Part shown: positions 51,424 to 59,793 of the stretch, piece after piece | Layout: each line of letters starts with the position of its first letter | Position numbering within the stretch: the stretch's first letter is position 1 | Assembly (NCBI GenBank): GCA_913775095.1 | Contig: CAJYIW010000001.1 | Span: 62,001-126,000 of the forward strand | DNA length: 64,000 nt | Direction of reading: 5' to 3' | DNA from: an uncultured Siphonobacter sp. | GTDB taxonomy: Bacteria; Bacteroidota; Bacteroidia; Cytophagales; Spirosomataceae | The notes under the pieces: model-generated | Databases searched by the model: none | What the model was told of the DNA's origin: nothing | The model's input: only the letters and a program-made list of their open reading frames with translations | Made by a program: the position numbers and the translations under genes

Positions 51424-52296
51424 ATGAAAACTCCATCGATTTTAATTACCGGTGCTACGGGCACGGTGGGACGTGAATTAACCAGACAACTGGCCGAACA
51501 AGGGCACGCCTTTCGGGTAATGGTTCGATCCCTGGACAAGGCGGAACCCTGGCGATCTTTGCCTTCCGCTGAGGTGGTCATGGGTGATTTTGAGGATGCA
51601 TCCAGTCTACGAACGGCTTTACAGGGCATAGACCGGGCTTTTTTACTAAGCCCTTCCTCGGAAAAAGCCGAAGCTCAGCAACTGGCTTTTTTGGAGGCAG
51701 CCCGGCAAACGGGGCTGAAGCATCTGGTGAAGCTTTCGCAATTAGCCGCGGACGAAAACTCACCCGTCCGGTTTCTAAGGTATCATGCGGCGGTCGAAAA
51801 GGCCATTCAGCAGACGGGAATGGAGTACACTTTCTTACGCCCTAATCTGTTCATGCAGGGATTACTGGGTTTCAAAGATCTTATCCGGGCCACGGGCCAG
51901 TTTTTTGCTTCCGCCGGGGAAGCTCCGGTTAGTGTGATCGACGTTCGGGACATTGCCCGGGTGGCGTTGCATTGCCTGACGGAGGAAGGACATCAGGGAA
52001 AGACCTATACGCTTACGGGCCCCCAGGCTTTAACGCACCGGGAAATGGCGGCGGAATTATCCCTTTCATTAGGGACGGAGGTAAGGTATACCGATGTACC
52101 TTCGGAGGAAATGCATCAGGGGCTTTTGCAGGCCGGTTTTCCGGAATGGCAGGCCGCCGGACTAATGGAAGATTATGCCCACTACAGCCGTCAGGAGGCC
52201 GCTTTTCTTACGTCAGCGGTTGAAGAAATTACCGGAGCAAAGCCACTTTCATTCCGCGATTTCGCCAGAGATTATGCCGAAGCCTTCCTCCGTTAA
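51424..52296 (+). CDS. NmrA-like NAD(P)-binding protein
   Basis: 290 residues, atypical short-chain dehydrogenase. Cofactor loop TGATGTVG at 9-16, followed by a basic region VMVRSLDKAEPW (NADPH preference), GDFEDASSLRTAL at about 54-66 and LVKLSQLAADENS at about 99-111, where Tyr of the classical catalytic triad is replaced as is usual for NmrA/HSCARG-type proteins. The C-terminal part contains TLTGPQALTHREMAAELS. Such proteins act as redox sensors or as quinone or isoflavone-type reductases. It is monocistronic and convergent with the catalase gene. Confidence 0.88.
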   Translation: MKTPSILITGATGTVGRELTRQLAEQGHAFRVMVRSLDKAEPWRSLPSAEVVMGDFEDASSLRTALQGIDRAFLLSPSSEKAEAQQLAFLEAARQTGLKHLVKLSQLAADENSPVRFLRYHAAVEKAIQQTGMEYTFLRPNLFMQGLLGFKDLIRATGQFFASAGEAPVSVIDVRDIARVALHCLTEEGHQGKTYTLTGPQALTHREMAAELSLSLGTEVRYTDVPSEEMHQGLLQAGFPEWQAAGLMEDYAHYSRQEAAFLTSAVEEITGAKPLSFRDFARDYAEAFLR

Positions 52297-52334
52297 CAAC
52301 AAAAGCGGGACCAGAAAGTCCCGCTTTTGTTGTT
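52295..52334. terminator. Perfect 17-bp bidirectional terminator
   Basis: AACAACAAAAGCGGGAC / GTCCCGCTTTTGTTGTT with a six-base loop; the left arm overlaps the NmrA-like stop codon. It gives T-rich arms on both strands between the convergent NmrA-like and catalase genes. Confidence 0.88.
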
Positions 52335-52354
52335 ATGAATAAGCTAATGAAGCC

Positions 52355-53950
52355 TTAATACGGTTTGGCTTCGTGGCCTTCCGCTTCAGCCTGATGGGCA
52401 GCATCGGAAGTAGCAGTCGTCCCGATGGGGCCCTTCTGAATATCCTGACCAGCGGCGGCTTTCAGACCTTCTTCTACCCGGCGACCGTATTCCTGGTCAC
52501 ACTGGTAGAACAATTCAACCATTTTCGTCTGAACGTCCTGATGGGCCGAAGCCAGCGTATTGACCAGATTGGTTATGAGGTCTTCCCGTTCCCAATCCTC
52601 GAAAGTCCGGAACCGTTCACCCGCCTGAGCAAAGTCATTTTTGCGGTCAATTTTCTGGCGAACAAGCTTGGCGGCGTAGTAAGGTTCGTAATCCCTGCCA
52701 GCTTTGGGAGCCTCCTGAAGTCCATTCAAACGCGAAGGCTCGTAGTTGACGTGTGGATTGGCTCCTTCGGCCACGTCTACGTTGTAGGTCATCTGACCAT
52801 CCCGCTGATTGGTAGCGAGGTGCGTTTTAGGGGCATTAATGGGCAATTGCAGGTAATTGGTTCCTACCCGGTACCGCTGGGTATCCGAATATGAGAAGGT
52901 CCGACCCTGTAACATCTTGTCATCCGAAAAATCCAGTCCATCCACCAGTACACCCGTACCGAACGCCGATTGTTCTACTTCAGCAAAGTAATTTTCGGGG
53001 TTACGGTTGAGGGTCATTTTTCCAACGGGTAACCAGGGAAACTGATCCTGAGGCCAGAGTTTGGTATCATCCAGCGGATCAAAATCCAGTTCCGAATGTT
53101 CGTCATCACTCATGATTTGCACCAGTAGCTCCCATTCCGGATAATTCCCTGCTTCAATGGCTTCGTACAAATCCTGCGTAGCGTGATTGAAATTTTTTCC
53201 CTGAATTTCCTGGGCCTGAGCCTGCGTCAGATTTTTGATGCCCTGCAATGGCTCCCAGTGGTATTTCACCAGCACCGCTTCTCCCTGAGCGTTAACCCAC
53301 TTGTAGGTATTCACGCCTGAGCCCTGCATTTGCCGATAATTGGCCGGAATCCCCCAGGGCGAAAACAGGAAGGTAATCATGTGCATGGCTTCGGGCGTTC
53401 CGCTGATGAAATCAAAAATGCGGCCGCCGTCCTGCTGATTGGTCAGCGGGTCGGGCTTGAAGGCATGTACCAGATCCGGAAACTTCATGGCATCCCGGAT
53501 GAAGAAGATTTTCAGGTTGTTGCCCACTAAATCCCAGTTACCGTCTTCGGTGTAAAATTTAACGGCAAAGCCCCGGGGATCTCTCAGCGTTTCTGGAGAA
53601 TGACCGCCGTGAATAACCGTGGAAAATCGAACGAAAACCGGGGTCTGTTTTCCTTTTTCCTGAAACAGTTTGGCCCGGGTGTATTTGGAAATGGGTTCAT
53701 CTCCTACTGTGCCGTAGGCTTCAAAAACGCCGTGAGCTCCGGCCCCACGGGCATGAACCACGCGTTCCGGAACCCGTTCCCGGTCAAAGTGAGATATTTT
53801 TTCGAGGAACTGGTAGTTTTCCATCGTAGCCGGGCCACGATTGCCTACCGTTCGAATGTTCTGATTATCCGTAATAGGATGACCTTGTCGGGTAGTTAGA
53901 GTTTTGTTGCCGCCAGAACCGTTCTGACCTGCATCTTTTTCATTGCTCAT
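52355..53950 (-). CDS. Haem catalase, monofunctional small-subunit-like
   Basis: 531 residues. Essential residues are visible: His66 in [12 protein letters not shown], Asn144 in [10 protein letters not shown] and the proximal haem ligand Tyr354 in [41 protein letters not shown] (106-134) is the family signature. There is no C-terminal flavodoxin-like domain, so it is a small-subunit catalase that breaks down H2O2 in the cytoplasm; no signal peptide is present. The ankyrin-repeat gene lies 11 bases upstream and is presumably in the same transcript. Confidence 0.97.
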   Translation of the reverse strand: MSNEKDAGQNGSGGNKTLTTRQGHPITDNQNIRTVGNRGPATMENYQFLEKISHFDRERVPERVVHARGAGAHGVFEAYGTVGDEPISKYTRAKLFQEKGKQTPVFVRFSTVIHGGHSPETLRDPRGFAVKFYTEDGNWDLVGNNLKIFFIRDAMKFPDLVHAFKPDPLTNQQDGGRIFDFISGTPEAMHMITFLFSPWGIPANYRQMQGSGVNTYKWVNAQGEAVLVKYHWEPLQGIKNLTQAQAQEIQGKNFNHATQDLYEAIEAGNYPEWELLVQIMSDDEHSELDFDPLDDTKLWPQDQFPWLPVGKMTLNRNPENYFAEVEQSAFGTGVLVDGLDFSDDKMLQGRTFSYSDTQRYRVGTNYLQLPINAPKTHLATNQRDGQMTYNVDVAEGANPHVNYEPSRLNGLQEAPKAGRDYEPYYAAKLVRQKIDRKNDFAQAGERFRTFEDWEREDLITNLVNTLASAHQDVQTKMVELFYQCDQEYGRRVEEGLKAAAGQDIQKGPIGTTATSDAAHQAEAEGHEAKPY

Positions 53951-53961
53951 AGGTATTAAAT

Positions 53962-54444
53962 TTAATTAGAGGACTTTTCTTTATTCAGCGAGGCTACCAG
54001 TAACTCGTAACACTCCGCGTTTTCCTGAATCATGGCGTGATCAATCGGATTCTTCCCAAATCGATCCTGAACGTAAGGGTTCGCCCCGTAGGACAACAGC
54101 AATTCTATTAAATCTTTATGCCCGAAGGTGGCGGCAAAAGTCAGTGCCGTAGCTCCGTTGCCGTTTGCTGCGTCAACGTTTGCTCCGTGTTCCAGCAATA
54201 GACGAGCCACATCCGAATAGCCTTTAAAGCAGGCTCCCATTAAAGCTGTATTACCCATCCCATCCATTAACTCCGGATCCGCTCCGGCCTCCAGCAAACA
54301 GGCAACGGCTTCGGTATGGTGATAATACGCCGCCAGAATCAGGGGTGTACTACCGCGGGAGTCTCTTTCATCAGGCGAACTGCTTTGCAAACTGGCTTTC
54401 AGAGCTTCTATATTATTCTGACGGGCTGATTCAAAAATATCCAT
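53962..54444 (-). CDS. Ankyrin-repeat protein, catalase partner (AnkB-like)
   Basis: 160 residues made almost wholly of four ankyrin repeats: about 1-31 (degenerate), 32-64 ([29 protein letters not shown]), 65-97 ([29 protein letters not shown]) and 98-130 ([29 protein letters not shown]), plus a capping helix. No signal peptide. An ankyrin protein next to a catalase gene is a known arrangement (katB-ankB in Pseudomonas aeruginosa), where it supports catalase activity. The two genes are 11 bases apart and the ankyrin gene comes first. Confidence 0.9.
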   Translation of the reverse strand: MDIFESARQNNIEALKASLQSSSPDERDSRGSTPLILAAYYHHTEAVACLLEAGADPELMDGMGNTALMGACFKGYSDVARLLLEHGANVDAANGNGATALTFAATFGHKDLIELLLSYGANPYVQDRFGKNPIDHAMIQENAECYELLVASLNKEKSSN

Positions 54445-54494
54445 AATTTATTAATTCCAGCTAATGATTATATCAGTTTCATAGTTGGATGAAA

Positions 54495-54508
54495 ACAGAA
54501 ATTTCTGT
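54495..54508. promoter_or_regulatory. 14-bp perfect palindrome upstream of the ankyrin-catalase operon
   Basis: ACAGAAATTTCTGT, extended on one side by GA...TC-like bases, 51-64 bases before the ankyrin start codon. Candidate site for an oxidative-stress regulator; it does not fit a PerR or Fur box. Confidence 0.4.
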
Positions 54509-54552
54509 CATTCATCACCCGGCATTAGTCGTAATAATCGTGCCAGCCGCTC

Positions 54553-56718
54553 TTACTTTTCCGGTTTTATTTGTTCCTGATAACTGTTGAGCAATAGCGG
54601 TAACTCCCTCACCCGCCGATTGCTGGCCTGATAATACGCATTAGCCAGAGCCGCGGCGGCGGGTCCCTGCACGGCCTCGCCGGCTCCCAGCGGCTTTTCC
54701 TCCGGTCGATCCAGAACGTGCACCTCTACCTCAGGAATTTCGCTCATTCTGAAAATCGGATATGAATACCAGTCGCGGGTAATGGGCTGCTGGTGATCGA
54801 ATCTGACCTGCTCCCGAATGGTCCAGCTGGCGGACTGAATCAGGCCGCCTTCCGTCTGGTTTTTAATTCCATCCAGGTTTATGATCTCGCCAGCATCCAC
54901 GACCGCCCACATTTTTAATACGCGAACGGAACTTTGAATCACCTGAACCCGGGCGGCAATGGCACAGTACGCAGCCGTATTTTTATACCGGGCAAAGGCA
55001 ATGCCAATGCCTTCACTGGGGTTCTTCGGCTCATTTTTCAGCAATTCCTTTAGTTTCAGTAAAGTCGCCCGAGCCCGTTCGTCTTTCAGATGCATCAGCC
55101 TGAATTCAAAAGGATCTTTGCAGGCTTTTTCGGCCAGCTCGTCCATGAACGATTCAATGGCAAATACATTTCCATATCCTCCCAGACTCCGCAGAGCCGA
55201 GACCCGTAACGGTCCGTTGAAGCGGTGGGCCGTAATCTGAAGATTGGGAATGGCATAATACGGTTCTGAATTACGGGTCATGCCGCCATTTACTTCCAGA
55301 CTTTTTTCCGGGAGAAATGGTTTTTCGAGGTACTGGGCGGGTAATAAATTTTCAGGATTACCGCCCGGTCGGGTGCTGTGCGTATCCGACCAGAGTTCGA
55401 GTGTCCAGTCCTGAATGCGACCCTCTGGATCCAGTCGGGCTTCGGCTTCAAAAATCATCGCACTGCCGTAAGGTTCCCAGGCGTGTTCATCCTCCCGCGA
55501 CCATTGCAGCCGTACGGGTGTACCCGGCAAAGCCATGGCCAGTAAGGCCGATTCGGCGGCTACATCATCCGCTCCGTTGTGACCATAACAGCCCGAACCC
55601 GCCACCCCCTGCACGTGAATTCGTTCGGGTGGCAATGAAAGGAGTTTGTGCAGGGCTTCCCGCAAGGGGTATACTCCCTGCGAATGCGTCCAGATTTGTA
55701 GTTTTTCGTTCTGATACCAGGCCACGGCACAGGAGGGACCGATGGAACCGTGCATCAGGTAAGGCTTGACGTAGCGGGCTTTCCAGGTAGCATTCGGACT
55801 GATCGTTCCGCGTTGCACCACGCTTTCACCCTTTCCGGCCATTGATTTCAGATACCCCACTAAATCTTTCCCGGCGGGTAAGGCCTTGCCCGCCGACCAG
55901 CGGATGTGTTCCTGCAACCACTGCTGAGCCTGCGTGACTTCGAATTCGTCCGGGCCCGTTATGCCAACAAAACTGCCCTGTATTACCAGTTTTTTCAGGT
56001 CGGGAAACTGCTTTCTGAAAGCTTTTTCATCGATTGACTCCAGGCGGGACCCGTACGAAGGCGGGCGGGCCACCCGGGCGTGTATCATGCCGGGCAAGCG
56101 AATATCCTGCACGTACCAGGCTTCGGCTCGAACCATCTTTTCAATTTCCGGCCGATGAATGGATTTGCCTACTAACTGATAACTGCCCTTGGGTTTCAGA
56201 GCTACCGGCATTTTTACGGCCTCGGTGATTTGCTTTCCCTCCAGAAGCTCTGAAAAACTTTTCCGCTGATTCCGGCACTCCACGTAGCCCTGTTTCAGTT
56301 TGAGTCGTTCGGGTTTCGTTTGAAACTGCTGAGCGGCTAATTGTATGAATTTCTCACGAGCCGCCGCCGCCGCGTATCGCACGGCAATGGCACTGTTTTC
56401 GATGGAAGCACTGCCAGCCGTATAGGTTTCGTTGGGACTGCGTTCGGTATCAGCCATCACCACTTCCACGTGATGCATGGGAAGGTCAAGCTCTTCCGCG
56501 GCCATCTGGGCAATGGCCGTTCGGATGCCCTGACCCAATTCTATCTTACCCGTAAAAACCCGGACTTTACCATCCGCCAGCACTTCCAGCCAGGCGTTGA
56601 TCGCAGGCGTTTTTTTTAAACTCCCCGGTAAGTCTTCGGCGGCAGAAACGGGTAAGGAGAATCCAATGGTCAGGATCCCCAACTTTTTCAGAAAGGTTCT
56701 TCTGGTCGGCTGGCTCAT
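54553..56718 (-). CDS. Molybdenum hydroxylase large subunit (isoquinoline 1-oxidoreductase beta-like), exported
   Basis: 721 residues from the ATG at 56718, chosen because it opens a Tat signal (TRRTFLKKLGILTIGFSLPVSA) and lies 10 bases after the small subunit; an ATG at 56742 would overlap that gene. Family features: VRVFTGKIELGQGIRTAIAQMAAEELDL (about 51-78), GYGNVFAIESFMDELA and, near the end, PLGAGEAVQGPAAAALANA at about 685-703, where Glu in GAGE is the catalytic base position. It is one polypeptide fusing both molybdopterin-binding halves. Substrate is probably an aldehyde or N-heterocycle, electrons going via the 2Fe-2S subunit to a cytochrome. Confidence 0.9.
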   Translation of the reverse strand: MSQPTRRTFLKKLGILTIGFSLPVSAAEDLPGSLKKTPAINAWLEVLADGKVRVFTGKIELGQGIRTAIAQMAAEELDLPMHHVEVVMADTERSPNETYTAGSASIENSAIAVRYAAAAAREKFIQLAAQQFQTKPERLKLKQGYVECRNQRKSFSELLEGKQITEAVKMPVALKPKGSYQLVGKSIHRPEIEKMVRAEAWYVQDIRLPGMIHARVARPPSYGSRLESIDEKAFRKQFPDLKKLVIQGSFVGITGPDEFEVTQAQQWLQEHIRWSAGKALPAGKDLVGYLKSMAGKGESVVQRGTISPNATWKARYVKPYLMHGSIGPSCAVAWYQNEKLQIWTHSQGVYPLREALHKLLSLPPERIHVQGVAGSGCYGHNGADDVAAESALLAMALPGTPVRLQWSREDEHAWEPYGSAMIFEAEARLDPEGRIQDWTLELWSDTHSTRPGGNPENLLPAQYLEKPFLPEKSLEVNGGMTRNSEPYYAIPNLQITAHRFNGPLRVSALRSLGGYGNVFAIESFMDELAEKACKDPFEFRLMHLKDERARATLLKLKELLKNEPKNPSEGIGIAFARYKNTAAYCAIAARVQVIQSSVRVLKMWAVVDAGEIINLDGIKNQTEGGLIQSASWTIREQVRFDHQQPITRDWYSYPIFRMSEIPEVEVHVLDRPEEKPLGAGEAVQGPAAAALANAYYQASNRRVRELPLLLNSYQEQIKPEK

Positions 56719-56728
56719 GGCTTTGAGG

Positions 56729-57187
56729 TTATCGAATGACACGCTTGATGGCCCGCAGAAAACGAGCCTGAGTTCCGCAACGGCAAAGGACGCGTTCGAG
56801 GCCTTCCCGAATGGTTTGATCGTCTGCCTCTGGCGTTTCCTGTAATACGGAGACGGCCGACATGAGCATACCGTTCAGACAATAGCCGCACTGGGCCGCC
56901 TGTTCGTCAATAAAAGCCTGTTGCAGCGGATGAAGCCGATCACCGGAACTAATCCCTTCCAGCGTTGTAATTTCCTGGTTTTTAACGACATCCACGGCAA
57001 TCATGCAGCTGGGCTGGGCTTTCCCGTCCAGTAAAACCATGCAGGCCCCGCATTGCTGCAAACCACAGCCAAACCTGGGACCATTCAGTTGCAGGTCGTT
57101 GCGAAGTACGTACAGTAAGGGAGTAGCGGGATTAAGGCTAAGGGTATGCGTCGTTCCGTTGACTTTCAGGTGAAGCGTTGTCTTCAT
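56729..57187 (-). CDS. Molybdenum hydroxylase 2Fe-2S subunit (isoquinoline 1-oxidoreductase alpha-like)
   Basis: 152 residues. Two 2Fe-2S centres: the plant-ferredoxin type with Cys41, Cys46, Cys49 and Cys61 (FGCGLQQCGACMVLLDGKAQPSC) and the helical type with Cys100, Cys103, Cys135 and Cys137 (QCGYCLNG and LCRCG). No signal peptide of its own, so it likely rides with the Tat-exported large subunit encoded 10 bases downstream. The start lies 78 bases after the end of the phosphopantetheinyl transferase gene on the same strand, with no terminator seen, so the pair could be read from the polyketide operon transcript. Confidence 0.93.
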   Translation of the reverse strand: MKTTLHLKVNGTTHTLSLNPATPLLYVLRNDLQLNGPRFGCGLQQCGACMVLLDGKAQPSCMIAVDVVKNQEITTLEGISSGDRLHPLQQAFIDEQAAQCGYCLNGMLMSAVSVLQETPEADDQTIREGLERVLCRCGTQARFLRAIKRVIR

Positions 57188-57265
57188 AGGCTCAGAATTA
57201 ATGGTACGCTTCGCTAAAATGATCGGGCCATGCGGGCTTCATCTGCCGCCGGATAGCGTATCTGA

Positions 57266-57847
57266 TTACCGCTGAGCGTCTACTACGACAAACGCTCCGA
57301 AATGTCCGTGGTGCGTGCAGGGAACCAGTAATTGTTGATGGGAAGAAGAAAAAGAAGTGATTCCCTGCGGTGTTTTATTGATAAGCCATGGCTCTGTGCA
57401 TTCAAAATGCTGAGTCAGGTAGCTCTGAATTCTTTGCAGCATGGTTTGATGCTGACATGGGTAACTGGTGTTTTCAAACGAAACTAGTATGGACTTTGCC
57501 CATTCATCCGTTACCGATGCATTGGTTACTACGTATTCACTGGTGATCAAAGACTGGGTCAGGTACGTCATTTCGCCCGTAGTTACCCGGCCCCAAACAG
57601 TTTCTGATGAACTGGAAATAATCTGACATTCAAGGGTTGAGGGAGCATAACGGCGTTTCTGGTTATGGGTCAGGGAAAGTTTATATACACTTTCTTTCAT
57701 GCTCCAGAGGATCCATACCATTCGGTCAGGGTCAGAAGACTGTAGAATCAGCTGCTGTTCCTGGGCGGAGAAAATCTTGAGAAGAAAGCCTTTCCTCCGC
57801 CAGTTACTTTCGGCTTTGGCCTGAGCCCAGTCCACCAGATCAATCAT
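57266..57847 (-). CDS. 4'-phosphopantetheinyl transferase superfamily protein
   Basis: 193 residues. The opening MIDLVDWAQAKAESNWRRKG contains the metal-binding Asp of the AcpS-type motif, and WILWSMKESVYK (45-56) contains the Glu-Ser-x-x-Lys motif that binds CoA and magnesium. The KGFLLKIFSAQEQ segment (19-31) is typical of the transferases found in flexirubin-type and aryl-lipid clusters of Bacteroidota. It should load the phosphopantetheine arm onto the acyl carrier protein encoded just upstream, the two genes overlapping by ATGA. Last gene of the type III polyketide operon. Confidence 0.85.
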   Translation of the reverse strand: MIDLVDWAQAKAESNWRRKGFLLKIFSAQEQQLILQSSDPDRMVWILWSMKESVYKLSLTHNQKRRYAPSTLECQIISSSSETVWGRVTTGEMTYLTQSLITSEYVVTNASVTDEWAKSILVSFENTSYPCQHQTMLQRIQSYLTQHFECTEPWLINKTPQGITSFSSSHQQLLVPCTHHGHFGAFVVVDAQR

Positions 57848-58092
57848 GCCAGTTTTTCCCGGATGATGTCCATCGCTGCTCCAACGGTTAACATCCGTTC
57901 CATGGACTGATTATCAATCGTAATGTTATACACTTCCTCAACATCCAGTACGATGTCTACCAGATTAGCAGAATTGATTTTCAGATCTTTGATAAAATCG
58001 GTTTCGGGAGTGAGGTTTTCCCAGGCCTGCTCGTCCTGTACGTAAGGTTTGATGATGGATTTCAGTTGCTCCATTACTGCTACTTCGCTCAT
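57844..58092 (-). CDS. Acyl carrier protein
   Basis: 82 residues, with a four-helix ACP profile. The attachment serine is Ser41 in KINSANLVDIVLDVEE; the residue before it is Asn40 rather than the usual Asp of the DSL motif, a variant also seen in aryl-lipid cluster carriers. Start overlaps the ketosynthase stop by ATGA, and its stop overlaps the transferase start in the same way. It should shuttle the growing acyl chain between the ketosynthase and dehydratase encoded beside it. Confidence 0.92.
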   Translation of the reverse strand: MSEVAVMEQLKSIIKPYVQDEQAWENLTPETDFIKDLKINSANLVDIVLDVEEVYNITIDNQSMERMLTVGAAMDIIREKLA

Positions 58093-59357
58093 GAGTATTT
58101 TTTTAAAATCAGGCAGGCATTCACGTCCCCGAAACCAAAATTGGCTTTGGCTATAGTAATAACCTCCTGACGAATCATTTGTTGAGGAATCCGGTCGGGC
58201 TCAATGAGAGCCGCCGTGTCGGGATGCAGGTCTTCGCTGTTGAGCGAAGGGTAAATAAATCCGTGATGTAACTCCAGCACGGCGGCCACACTTTCAATGG
58301 CACCGGCAGCACTCAGGCAGTGGCCCACCATTCCCTTAAGAGAATTCAGGTACGGGAACTCAAGCCCCCGCCGCCCCAGAGCCTGCGTCCAGGCCCGTAC
58401 TTCCGCCGCATCTTTGGTAGTAGCCGTTAAATGTCCGTCGATCAGATCAATTTCGGAAGCCTCGACTCCGGCATTTTCCAACGCTTTTTCGATGCAGCGA
58501 CGCACGGCGACGGGATTGGGAGCCGTGAGGCTTCCGCCCTGCCGCTGCCCGCCGGAATTAACATGTCCACCCAGGATTTCGGCGTAAATCGGGGCTTTTC
58601 GCTCGAGGGCACTTTCCAGACTTTCCAGCACTAAAGCCCCGGCTCCACTGCCCGGAACAAAGCCCGAAGCCGTGGCACTCAGGGGCCGGGAACCCTGTTC
58701 AGGAAAGTCGTTATGCTGATAGGTCATGACTCGCATGGCATCAAAGCCACCCCAGATGTAGGGACCGTGATCGTTGGAGCTACCCGCCACCATGCGGCTG
58801 GCCTGACCGCTGACAATCCGTTCGTAGGCCATCAAAATAGCTTCGGTTCCGGTAGCACAGGCCGAGGAATTAGCCGTAATCTGGTTACCCAGGCCCAGTC
58901 GGCCGCCCAGATAGGCACTGATGCCGCTGGCCATGGTCTGGGTAACCACCGTACTGCCCAGACGTCTGACCTGACCTTCGTCTACTTTATAGATCGCTTC
59001 CCTGAATTTATCAACGCCGAGCATGCCGGTACCAAAAACGATACCGCTTTCCCAGTCAGGCTCCTCGCCCGCCGGGGCCAGCCCTGCGTTTTGCCAGGCT
59101 TCCACGCCAGCCATCACTCCATACAGAATGCCACTGCTGCTGAGCTGCTTTAACTGTAGTTCCGTAAAATAATGGGCTTTGATGTCCCCGGTTACCGGAG
59201 GAATTCCTCCAATCTGACAGGAAAATTTCAGCTCGGCCAGCTCCGGCCGGAAGGTAATGCCACTTCTGCCCTGCTGGATAGCCTCGGTAAACGCAGGAAT
59301 ACCTACGGCATTGGGAGCCGCTACTCCCAGTCCGGTAATGACCACTCGTTTACGCAT
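58089..59357 (-). CDS. Beta-ketoacyl-ACP synthase (FabF/KAS II-like)
   Basis: 422 residues from the ATG at 59357 (MRKRVVITGLG), preferred over an earlier in-frame ATG because ketosynthases start at this VVITGLG motif and because it overlaps the dehydratase gene by 8 bases. Cys167 in SSACATGTEA, His309 in DGHLTATTKDA and His346 in KGMVGHCLSAAGA form the Cys-His-His triad, so it is a condensing enzyme and not a chain-length factor. The sequence around His309 (GHLTATT) differs from the FabF consensus (AHGTGT), a sign of a specialised secondary-metabolism member. It elongates acyl-ACP. Confidence 0.92.
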   Translation of the reverse strand: MRKRVVITGLGVAAPNAVGIPAFTEAIQQGRSGITFRPELAELKFSCQIGGIPPVTGDIKAHYFTELQLKQLSSSGILYGVMAGVEAWQNAGLAPAGEEPDWESGIVFGTGMLGVDKFREAIYKVDEGQVRRLGSTVVTQTMASGISAYLGGRLGLGNQITANSSACATGTEAILMAYERIVSGQASRMVAGSSNDHGPYIWGGFDAMRVMTYQHNDFPEQGSRPLSATASGFVPGSGAGALVLESLESALERKAPIYAEILGGHVNSGGQRQGGSLTAPNPVAVRRCIEKALENAGVEASEIDLIDGHLTATTKDAAEVRAWTQALGRRGLEFPYLNSLKGMVGHCLSAAGAIESVAAVLELHHGFIYPSLNSEDLHPDTAALIEPDRIPQQMIRQEVITIAKANFGFGDVNACLILKKYS

Positions 59358-59793
59358 GTTCTTTCGCTTTAAACATTCCCGCAATGGATCCCCGGCACAA
59401 AAGCTCATCACGCTCGTTACGCATTTCTACCTGACACTTCAATTTCTGAAACCGAAAATACTCTTTCCGGGAAGTAACCGTCACGGTTTCGCCGGGGTAC
59501 ACGGGCTGGTAAAAATCAACCTGCGAGGAGGTGAGAGCCACGGCTCCTTCTTCTACGTCGGGTTGCAGGTAAATCCCCAGGCATACCAGGCCAATCTGAG
59601 CCATGACTTCGGTCAGAATAACGCCCGGCGTTACCGGAAAATCTTTGAAATGTCCCTGATAATAAAAGGTATCTTCGGGAAAAGTGTACCGCCCGGTCAC
59701 GCCATTCCCGTCAATGCTGATTAATTCATCGACAAAGAGAAAGGACTTGCCATAGGGCAATTTCGCCAGAATAGCTTCCTGATTCATCACCAT
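59350..59793 (-). CDS. Beta-hydroxyacyl-ACP dehydratase (FabZ-like hotdog protein)
   Basis: 147 residues. The FabZ-type catalytic pair is His48 in YYQGHFKDFPVTPGV and Glu62 in ILTEVMAQ; FLFVDELISID at 18-28 and QVDFYQPVYPGETV later match the family. Two start codons (59793 and 59787) are possible, both overlapping the end of the polyketide synthase gene. It would remove water from 3-hydroxyacyl-ACP. No ketoreductase or enoyl reductase is encoded in the operon, so the cell's FabG and FabI would have to be borrowed, or the chain stays unsaturated. Confidence 0.9.
   Translation of the reverse strand: MVMNQEAILAKLPYGKSFLFVDELISIDGNGVTGRYTFPEDTFYYQGHFKDFPVTPGVILTEVMAQIGLVCLGIYLQPDVEEGAVALTSSQVDFYQPVYPGETVTVTSRKEYFRFQKLKCQVEMRNERDELLCRGSIAGMFKAKEHA

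Noticed and set aside
58089-59411. Longer ketosynthase start at 59411
   Set aside because: It would add 18 residues unlike any ketosynthase N-terminus and overlap the dehydratase gene by 62 bases; the ATG at 59357 precedes the normal VVITGLG start.
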